From contig CAZMZZ010000022.1 in assembly GCA_964571215.1 (NCBI GenBank), positions 1-24,521 of the forward strand: DNA of 24,521 nt, read 5' to 3'. Shown in pieces: positions 1-7,500 of this stretch; the stretch's first letter is position 1; each line of letters opens with the position of its first letter. Below the pieces are notes generated by a model. That model was not told where the DNA came from. It did not search any database and saw only the letters and a program-made list of their open reading frames with translations. Origin of the DNA: CAJWPI01 sp964571215 (lineage in GTDB: Bacteria; Pseudomonadota; Gammaproteobacteria; Magnimaribacterales; Magnimaribacteraceae). The translations under genes and the position numbers were made by a program.

Positions 1-478
1 CTAACACTCTCTGAATAACAAACATTACATCAGGTCTTCCTGCATCATATTCGTCGAAGACTAATGCTGTAGAAGTTTGTACAGCCCAAGGGAGTATCCC
101 CTCTTTAAATTCAGTTATTTGCTTACCATCTTTGATTACTATTGCATCCTTCCCAAGCAAATCTATTCTGCTGATATGACTATCTAAATTTACTCTTATA
201 CAAGGCCAATTAAGTCTTGCAGCAACTTGCTCTATGTGAGTTGATTTACCCGAACCATGGTATCCCTGGATTAAAACTCTTCTGTTATGAGAAAAGCCAG
301 CTAATATTGCTAAAGTAGTATTTTTATCAAATTTATAGGCTTCATCTATTTGTGGAACATATTCATTAGCTTCACTAAATCCTGGAACTTTCAACTCTAC
401 ATCTAGATCAAAAGTTTGACTTATATCTACTTCAATATCAGGTAAAGAAGCGTCATAATCAGTTATTTCTTGACTCAT
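1..478 (-). CDS. cobS: Cobaltochelatase subunit CobS-like AAA+ ATPase (partial, 3' end outside window)
   Basis: Translating the minus strand from the ATG at 478 gives about 159 residues of an open frame that runs off the left edge. It begins MSQEITDYDASLPDIEV. A Walker A loop (GYHGSGKST) lies near residues 72-80 and a Walker B motif (LVFDEYDAG) near 142-150. The stretches TLAILAGFSHNRR, IEQVAARLNWP and RVNLDSHISRIDLLGKDA are hallmarks of CobS, the MoxR-type AAA+ ATPase that with CobT powers cobalt insertion by CobN in aerobic cobalamin synthesis. Only the N-terminal and ATP-binding part is visible, so sensor motifs and the downstream partner (usually cobT) cannot be checked. It diverges from cysE with 92 bp between starts. 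No Shine-Dalgarno sequence is visible before the ATG. Family assignment is strong; whether the cell really makes cobalamin is unknown from this window. Confidence 0.88.
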   Translation of the reverse strand, partial: MSQEITDYDASLPDIEVDISQTFDLDVELKVPGFSEANEYVPQIDEAYKFDKNTTLAILAGFSHNRRVLIQGYHGSGKSTHIEQVAARLNWPCIRVNLDSHISRIDLLGKDAIVIKDGKQITEFKEGILPWAVQTSTALVFDEYDAGRPDVMFVIQRVL

Positions 479-507
479 AAAGTTAAATTTTATTAAAAGG
501 GCCGCCT

Positions 508-535
508 ATTATCCGTATTTGTTTCATTTAAACAA
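508..535 (-). promoter_or_regulatory. Candidate sigma70-type promoter for cobS
   Basis: Reading the minus strand, a -35-like TTGTTT (530-535) is followed after 16 bp by a -10-like GATAAT (508-513, five of six consensus bases). Transcription would begin around 500-502, giving a short leader of about 22 nt before the cobS ATG. This is a motif match by eye in an AT-rich region. The rest of the 479-570 intergenic stretch shows an AAGGAG at 534-539, which is too far from the cysE ATG at 571 to serve as its ribosome site. I see no clear cysE promoter. Confidence 0.35.
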
Positions 536-570
536 GGAGAGTCTGTAGAGTACAATTGATTGTCTAAACT

Positions 571-1389
571 ATGAGTAAGAAAGAAATAGATAAAGTAACT
601 GATATTTGGAGTGCCATACGAGAAGAAACTCGTAAGAGAGTAAAGGCTGAACCTGTTTTAGCAAGTTTCTTTCATTCAACTATTTTAGAGTATTCTACTT
701 TCTCTTCGGCCATTGCTAATCAACTTGCAAATGATTTATCTAATATCTCAGTTCAGCCGTTAATGTTAAGAAATGTTATAAAAGAGACAATTGATTCTAA
801 TCAACATGTTATAAAAGATATTTCTTTAGATTTAGTAGCCGTAAAAGAGAGGGATCCTGCATGTAGATATTTTTCTTCTCCTCTTTTATTTTTTAAGGGA
901 TTTAGAGCTTTGCAGGCTCATAAGGTATCTAACCTTTTATGGCTTGCTGAGAGACATAGCTTAGCTTTATTTATACAAGGAAGGTCTTCAGAAGTTTATG
1001 GGGTAGATATACACCCTGCAGCTCAAATAGGAAATGGGGTTATGATTGACCATGCTACTGGAGTAGTAATAGGCGAAACTAGTGTTATTGAAAATGATGT
1101 TTCTATCTTTCAAGGAGTAACTCTTGGTGGAACGGGTAAAGAATCAGGAGATAGACACCCCAAAGTAAGAGAAGGGGTCCTTTTAAGTGCTGGTGCCACT
1201 ATATTAGGAAATGTAGAAATAGGAAGAAATGCAAAAGTTGCAGCTGGAAGTGTTGTTCTAACTGATGTTGAGGAAGGGGTAACTGTAGCAGGAGTACCCG
1301 CTAAGGTTGTTGGGTCATCCGTATCTGATATCCCTTCTCAGTCTGTAGACCATCTAATTAAATTAAATAAGGAAAAAAATGAAATTTGA
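571..1389 (+). CDS. cysE: Serine O-acetyltransferase
   Basis: CysE transfers acetyl from acetyl-CoA to L-serine, the entry step of cysteine synthesis, in the cytoplasm. The 272-residue protein has the usual helical N-terminal domain (about 1-140) and a left-handed hexapeptide-repeat beta-helix (about 145-245). Active-site residues sit in VDIHP (D146), IDHATG (H161) and DRHPK (H196), at a constant +3 offset from D143, H158 and H193 of E. coli CysE. The protein ends in isoleucine (KEKNEI). In enterobacterial CysE a terminal Ile inserts into the CysK active site to form the cysteine synthase complex, so the docking tail may be kept. The ATG at 571 is forced, because an in-frame TAA lies just upstream at 565-567. 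No good Shine-Dalgarno sequence precedes it. The last 11 bases overlap the next gene, suggesting translational coupling. Confidence 0.95.
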   Translation: MSKKEIDKVTDIWSAIREETRKRVKAEPVLASFFHSTILEYSTFSSAIANQLANDLSNISVQPLMLRNVIKETIDSNQHVIKDISLDLVAVKERDPACRYFSSPLLFFKGFRALQAHKVSNLLWLAERHSLALFIQGRSSEVYGVDIHPAAQIGNGVMIDHATGVVIGETSVIENDVSIFQGVTLGGTGKESGDRHPKVREGVLLSAGATILGNVEIGRNAKVAAGSVVLTDVEEGVTVAGVPAKVVGSSVSDIPSQSVDHLIKLNKEKNEI

Positions 1390-2260
1390 AACTATTCTTT
1401 ACGAGATTGAAAACAAGATACTAACTATTACTTTGAATAGACCTGAGAGGCTTAACGCTTTTACAGGCCAAATGATGGATGATCTGATTAAGGCATTCGA
1501 TGAAGCAGGTAAAGATGATGACATTAGAGTGATAGTTGTAACGGGAGCCGGAAGAGGATTTTGTGCTGGGGCAGATTTAAGTGCCGGTGAAGATACTTTT
1601 AATAGAGAAGTTAGAAATAATAAAGATGAGAAGCCAATTAAATCTGATGATCTTGAATGGTTGAGAGACGGTGGGGGAAGAACTACCCTTGCTATCTATG
1701 AATGTCCTAAACCTATTATTGCAGCCATAAATGGTCCTGCTGTAGGAGTTGGTGTAACTATGACATTGCCCATGGATATTAGATTAGCTAGTGAAGAAGC
1801 TAGGTTTGGTTTAGTCTTCGCACGTAGAGGTTTAGTTCCTGAAGCAGCATCAAGTTGGTTTCTTCCACGTATAGTAGGTATCAGCAAGGCACTTGAATGG
1901 ACTTATTCAGGAAAGGTTTTTCCAGCTAAAGAGGCTCTAAAAGGAGGTCTTATTAGTGCTATACATTCTAAAGAATCTCTTTTAGAGGAAGCTTATGAGA
2001 TAGCAAAAGAAATTATAGAAAACACTTCACCTGTTTCTGTAGCTTTAACGCGCCAAATGCTTTGGAAGATGTTAGGAGCTGATCATCCCATGGAAGCTCA
2101 TAAGGTAGATTCACGAGCTATTTATGAACTAGGAAAAGGAAAAGATGCAAAAGAAGGGGTTACCTCGTTTCTAGAAAAAAGAGCACCTAACTTCCCCAGT
2201 AAAGTCAGCAAGGATCTACCTGATTTCTTTCCTTGGTGGAAAAAAAGAGAATTTAAATAA
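1379..2260 (+). CDS. Crotonase-family enoyl-CoA hydratase/isomerase
   Basis: A 293-residue crotonase-fold protein acting on a CoA thioester. The first oxyanion-hole segment is FCAGADL (61-67) and the second is NGPAVGVG (118-125). Aligned by eye with mitochondrial enoyl-CoA hydratase, the two catalytic glutamates (E144 and E164 of the rat enzyme) correspond to T127 and F147, so both are missing. An acidic residue instead occurs in LVPEAAS (E155), where delta3,delta2-enoyl-CoA isomerases of the Eci/PECI type carry their catalytic glutamate. The likely reaction is therefore double-bond isomerisation, or another crotonase chemistry, rather than classical hydration. The C-terminus (DFFPWWKKR) is typical of a broadly distributed 'enoyl-CoA hydratase' subgroup. 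The start has an AAGGA ribosome site (1369-1373) and overlaps the end of cysE; tesB follows after one base. The fold is certain and the substrate unknown. Confidence 0.85.
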   Translation: MKFETILYEIENKILTITLNRPERLNAFTGQMMDDLIKAFDEAGKDDDIRVIVVTGAGRGFCAGADLSAGEDTFNREVRNNKDEKPIKSDDLEWLRDGGGRTTLAIYECPKPIIAAINGPAVGVGVTMTLPMDIRLASEEARFGLVFARRGLVPEAASSWFLPRIVGISKALEWTYSGKVFPAKEALKGGLISAIHSKESLLEEAYEIAKEIIENTSPVSVALTRQMLWKMLGADHPMEAHKVDSRAIYELGKGKDAKEGVTSFLEKRAPNFPSKVSKDLPDFFPWWKKREFK

Positions 2261-2261
2261 A

Positions 2262-3131
2262 ATGAAAAAAAGATCACTAAATAGACTTATAAAATTATTG
2301 AATTTAGAACAACTGGAGGTAAACCTTTTTCGAGGTCAAAGTGAAAATATAGGAGGTCCTAGAGTTTTTGGAGGACAGGTTTTAGGGCAGGCCTTAACAG
2401 CAGCTCACAGAACTGTAGATAAAAAGAGATTTGCCCATTCCTTTCATGCCTATTTCTTAAGGCCCGGAGCTATAGGACACCCTATTGTGTATGACGTAGA
2501 CAGAATAAGAGATGGTGGCAGTTTTTCTACAAGAAGGGTGGTTGCTATACAGAAGGGAGAGCCCATCTTCAATACATCTATTTCTTTTCATAAGAAAGAG
2601 AAAGGTCTTTCACATCAAATAGATATGCCTGAGATATTACCACCCGAAAAGTGTGTTAGTGATTTGGAGATAAGAAAGAAGATAGTTAAAAAAGTGCCGA
2701 AAAAGATGAGGGAGATGTTTACTAGAGAGAGGCCCATCGAGCTCAGAAGCTTGCCTGGGGAAGGGATATTTCAAGATCCCACAAAAAAACCACCATATAA
2801 ATACATGTGGATGAGGGCTGTATCAAAACTACCCGATGATACTAATTTACATCAAGCAATACTTGCATATGCTTCAGACATGGGTTTGTTAAGTACTGCA
2901 CTAAATCCTCACAGGTTAACCTTTGCAAGTGGAAATTTTCAAAGTGCCAGTTTAGATCATGCGATGTGGTTTCATAGGCCCTTTAGAGCTGACGAGTGGA
3001 TGTTATATTCAACAGACAGCCCTAGCGCTAGCAATGCTAGGGGTTTTAATAGGGGTAGTATCTATACAAGAAAAGGTGTATTGATTGCCTCAGCTGTTCA
3101 AGAGGGATTGATGAGGGTGGTAAAGGTTTAG
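2262..3131 (+). CDS. tesB: Acyl-CoA thioesterase II
   Basis: TesB hydrolyses medium- and long-chain acyl-CoA to free fatty acid and CoA. The 289-residue length matches the E. coli enzyme (286). It is a double hot-dog fold: the first half carries NLFRGQSE (21-28), RVFGGQVLGQAL (34-45) and HSFHAYFLRPG (59-69), and the second half carries AYASDMGLL (202-210), LDHAMWFHRP (231-240) and the C-terminal VQEGLMR (279-285). The catalytic D204, T228 and Q278 of E. coli TesB correspond to D206, S230 and Q280, so the triad is intact with a conservative Thr-to-Ser change. The ATG comes one base after the TAA of the crotonase gene, so the two are almost certainly co-translated. Together they suggest release or recycling of unusual acyl-CoA species. 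The gene ends 8 bp from the convergent gltD stop, with no terminator hairpin between. Confidence 0.95.
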   Translation: MKKRSLNRLIKLLNLEQLEVNLFRGQSENIGGPRVFGGQVLGQALTAAHRTVDKKRFAHSFHAYFLRPGAIGHPIVYDVDRIRDGGSFSTRRVVAIQKGEPIFNTSISFHKKEKGLSHQIDMPEILPPEKCVSDLEIRKKIVKKVPKKMREMFTRERPIELRSLPGEGIFQDPTKKPPYKYMWMRAVSKLPDDTNLHQAILAYASDMGLLSTALNPHRLTFASGNFQSASLDHAMWFHRPFRADEWMLYSTDSPSASNARGFNRGSIYTRKGVLIASAVQEGLMRVVKV

Positions 3132-3139
3132 AGTTGAGC

Positions 3140-4573
3140 TTAACTTAGGTAATTATTTATTGCTTTAGCTGCTGCTCTACCTTCATTTATTGCCCAAACT
3201 ACTAGAGATTGACCTCTCCTACAATCACCTGCTGCAAATACTTTGGGATTGCTTGTTATATGAATATTATGTTTGGCTTTGTAGTTACTTCTTTCATCAA
3301 GGTTTACTTGTAAGTTCTTTACTACATAGTTTTCAGGACCTAAGAACCCCATCGCAAGAAGGATAAGATCAGCTTTCCATTCTTTTTCACTTCCTGGGAT
3401 CTCTTTAAAATTAGTGTCAACTTCAACTGTAACAATACCAGTTAGGTTATCTTGACCATCTTTAAGAAATTCTTTACCGGAAATTGAAAACACTCTCGGG
3501 TCATTTCCAAATAACTCATTAGATTCTTCGTGACCATAATCAACTTTGTATGTCTTAGGGAAAAGTGGCCATGGATTATTTTCAGCCCTTTCAACAGGTG
3601 GTTGGGGTAGGATTTCAAAATTTATTAAGGATTTACATCCATGTCTCAAAGAAGTTCCAATGCAATCAGTACCTGTATCACCGCCACCTATAACAATAAC
3701 ATCTTTACCTTTTGCATTTATGAAGTTTTTATCCCTATGTTCACTATCCAATAGACTCTTAGTATTTGCTCTTAAGAAATCCATGGCAAAGTGAATGCCT
3801 TTAGCTTCTCGATTTGGTATGGAAAGGTCTCTGGGTCTAGTGGCTCCTGTTGCTAACAAAATTACATCATTATCTTTAGAAAGTCTTTCTACACTCATCG
3901 AATTGGGTGTATCACTTCCAACATCGGTATTGGTAAAAAAAGTAATACCTTCTTGTTTCATAAGATCAATTCTTAATTCTAAAATAGATTTCTCTAATTT
4001 CATGTTAGGTATTCCATACATCATTAAACCACCAATACGATCATCTCTTTCGTAGACATTAACTGTGTGTCCTGCATAGTTTAATTCCTGAGCTGCAGAA
4101 AGCCCTGCTGGTCCTGAGCCTATAATAGCTATTTTCTTTCCAGTTCTTTTTTTGGGCACTACTGGTTTAAACCAACCATTTTCAAGAGCCTTGTCTGAGA
4201 TAGCACATTCTAAATTTTTTATAGCTACAGGAGTTTCCGTAATACCTAACACACATGCACCTTCGCATACAGCAGGACAGACTCTTCCAGTTATTTCTGG
4301 GAAATTATTAGTCTTTATTAGTCTTTCAAACGCTTCCTCCCATCTATTTTGATAAACCAAATCATTCCATTCAGGTATGAGATTGTATACAGGACATCCT
4401 TCGTTGGATTGACAGAAGGGAACTCCACAGTCCATACATCTTGATGCCTGAGTGCTAAGAGCATTCTCATTATGCTTGGTATAGATCTCCTTGAAATCTA
4501 AAACTCTCTCTTCTGCAGGCCTGTAAGATTCAACAATCCTCTTAAATTCTTTAAAACCAGTAACTTTACCCAT
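3140..4573 (-). CDS. gltD: Glutamate synthase (NADPH) small subunit
   Basis: GltD takes electrons from NADPH through FAD and passes them to the large subunit, where 2-oxoglutarate and glutamine-derived ammonia become glutamate. The 477-residue protein shows an N-terminal iron-sulfur region with cysteines at 46, 49, 54 and 60 (RCMDCGVPFC onward) and a second group at 99, 103 and 107 (CPAVCEGAC), the ligands for the two [4Fe-4S] clusters. The FAD-binding GSGPAG is at 152-157 and the NADPH-binding GGGDTG at 296-301. The C-terminal AAGDCRRGQSLVVWA is the second FAD contact typical of this family. Its ATG directly abuts the TAA of gltB with no spacer, so it is translated from the same message. Convergent with tesB. 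Confidence 0.97.
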   Translation of the reverse strand: MGKVTGFKEFKRIVESYRPAEERVLDFKEIYTKHNENALSTQASRCMDCGVPFCQSNEGCPVYNLIPEWNDLVYQNRWEEAFERLIKTNNFPEITGRVCPAVCEGACVLGITETPVAIKNLECAISDKALENGWFKPVVPKKRTGKKIAIIGSGPAGLSAAQELNYAGHTVNVYERDDRIGGLMMYGIPNMKLEKSILELRIDLMKQEGITFFTNTDVGSDTPNSMSVERLSKDNDVILLATGATRPRDLSIPNREAKGIHFAMDFLRANTKSLLDSEHRDKNFINAKGKDVIVIGGGDTGTDCIGTSLRHGCKSLINFEILPQPPVERAENNPWPLFPKTYKVDYGHEESNELFGNDPRVFSISGKEFLKDGQDNLTGIVTVEVDTNFKEIPGSEKEWKADLILLAMGFLGPENYVVKNLQVNLDERSNYKAKHNIHITSNPKVFAAGDCRRGQSLVVWAINEGRAAAKAINNYLS

Positions 4574-7500
4574 TTATCCAGCCCTCTTTTCTTTTCTGTT
4601 CTGCTCTAAAAGAACTCTCTTGTAGTCAATGGGCATAACTTTCTTAAAAGTTTTAAGTTCTTTATTCCAGTTTTTTAGGATTTTTTTAGCTACATCTGAT
4701 TCGGTATAAGCAAGATGATTTTCTACGAGTTGTTTTAATTCATTAATATCTTCTCTTACTTCCAATTTTTCTAATTCAAAAGTATCCAAATTTGATAATT
4801 GCTCTAATTTATCATTCGGGTCATAAACATATGCTATACCACCACTCATACCTGCACCAAAATTTCTTCCTACTGGTCCTAAGATTACTGCCCTTCCTCC
4901 TGTCATGTATTCACAACCATGATCACCAATTCCTTCTATAACAACTTTGGCTCCACTATTTCTTACGCAGAATCTCTCAGCAGCTATTCCTCTAAAATAA
5001 GCTTCCCCACCTGTAGCTCCATACAGACCAACATTACCAATGAGAATATTTTCTTCAGATTTAAAGCTACTTTTTTTAGGTGGGTAAACAATTAGTTTTC
5101 CGCCTGAAAGGCCTTTTCCAACATAATCATTAGCATCGCCCTCTAAAGTTATGGTTATTCCTTTGACTAACCAAGCAGCTAAACTTTGGCCCGCTGAACC
5201 ATTGAGTTTTATATTTATGGTGTCTTCAGGTAAGCCCTTATCTTCCCATATCTTAGAAACTTCATTAGAAAGTATCGTACCAACAACTCTATTGGTGTTT
5301 TTTACAGGAAGTTCTATATCAACTTTCTCAGATTTTTCTATAGCTTTTTTGCTTAGTTTAATTAGCTCATGGTCTAAGGCCTTATCTAATCCATGGTCTT
5401 GATCTTGAGTATGAAAGACTTCAGTGTTATCAAAAATTATTTTTGCTGGATGAAGAATTCTTGAAAAGTCCAGACCTTCTCTTTTCCAATGATCAATAGC
5501 TTTATCCACTTCAAGGCAATCAACTCTTCCTATCATTTCATTAACGGTTCTAAATCCAAGTTTTGACATGATTATTCTTAATTCTTTAGCAACCATAAAA
5601 AGATAATTAATTACATGTTCAGGATCTCCTTCAAACTTCTTTCTTAGTTCTTTATCCTGAGTAGCTATACCAACTGGACAAGTATTCAAATGACATTTAC
5701 GCATCATTATGCAGCCAAGAGTAATCAAAGGAGCAGTTGCAAAACCATACTCCTCCGCACCAAGTAAAGCTGCTATTGCAACATCTCTTCCTGTTTTTAT
5801 CTGCCCATCTGTTTGCAGAACTACTCTTGATCTTAAATTATTCATTACCAACGTTTGATGAGTTTCAGCTATACCCAATTCCCATGGCAAACCGGCATGT
5901 TTTATAGAAGTTAAAGGAGAAGCCCCAGTCCCTCCATCATGACCCGCTATAACCAAATGGTCAGTCTTTGCTTTAACTACTCCAGCAGCAACAGTACCCA
6001 CACCTATTTCAGAGACTAATTTAACACTTATTCTTGCTTCTCTATTGGCGTTTTTAAGATCGTGAATTAGTTGAGCAATGTCTTCAATAGAATAAATATC
6101 GTGGTGAGGTGGAGGGCTAATTAATCCTACACCAGGAGTTGAGTGTCTAATTTTTGCTATGTATTCATCTACTTTTCTACCAGGTAACTCTCCACCTTCA
6201 CCCGGCTTTGCTCCTTGTGCAATTTTGATTTGGAGTTCGTCCGAATTAGTGAGATACCACATTGTCACTCCAAATCTTCCTGAAGCTACTTGTTTAATTG
6301 CGGACCTTTTCGAAACGCCATCTTTTTGTGGCTTGAATCTTATTGGATCTTCACCACCTTCTCCTGTATTAGATTTTCCGCCTAATTTATTCATAGCTAT
6401 AGCTAGAGACTCATGAGCTTCAGTTGAGATAGAGCCTAAACTCATGGCTCCTGTAGCAAAACGTTTTACTATTTCTTTTTCTGGCTCTACTTCATCTAGA
6501 TCTAATGGTTTTTTAGAGTATCTAAATTTCAGCAAACCTCTAAGAGCGCTGTCTTTAGTAGTTTGTTCATTGGCATAGTTGGAAAACTTCCAATATGATT
6601 CTTCATTATTCTTTCTTGCTGCTTGCTGAAGATCAGAAATTGATTTAGGGTCCCACATATGTGAATCACCTCCATGTCTCCAGTGAAAATCACCAGGATT
6701 AGGAAGTACTTCAGTATTGTTAATGATATTTTTATGAAATCCTAATTCATGCCTTCTTTCAACTTCATCTACTAAAATATTAAAATCTACACCCTGAACT
6801 CGACTTGCAGTACCCGGAAAACACTTCTTTATAATTTCATCTGCCAGACCCACTGCTTCAAATATTTGTGCCCCTTTGTATGATTGCAAAGTTGAAATGC
6901 CCATCTTGGCCATAACTTTAAGAATTCCTTTAGCTACTCCTTTTTTATAGGCTTTAACTATTTCATCAAAAGATATCTGATCTAAAAGGCCATCCTGTCT
7001 GGCTTGCCACAATGACTCAAAAGCTAAATAAGGGTTTATGGCATCTGCTCCATATCCTATTAATAAGCAATGATGATGAACCTCTCTAGCTTCTCCTGTT
7101 TCAATAATAATTCCTATTAGAGTTCTCTTTTCTTTCTTGATTAAGTAGTGGTGTACTGTAGAACAGGCCAACAAAGAACTAAGAGCTATATTCTCTGGGC
7201 CTAAATTTTTGTCTGATAATATTATAAAAGAGAATCCCTCCTTTATAGCTTCTTCTGATTCTTTACATATTCGATCTAAAGCAGAGAGCATGTCTTTTTT
7301 ATTTCCTGTACCTTTCCGATAAGTAATATCAATGTTTTTGGCTTTCCATCCGTGAGAATCTATATTTTTTATACCTGTTAACTCAGTGTTTGAAAGAATT
7401 GGATTCTTTATTCTTATTCTATGGGCATTTTCAGCTACCCTAGAAAGAAGGTTTCCTTCTGGACCAATTAAACATTCCAAAGACATGATCACTTCTTCGC

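Noticed and set aside
3132..3145. A short imperfect inverted repeat (AGTT...AACT) between the convergent tesB and gltD stops, as a terminator
   Set aside because: The stem is only five pairs including a wobble, with a 4-base loop and no T run on either side. Not convincing as a terminator.
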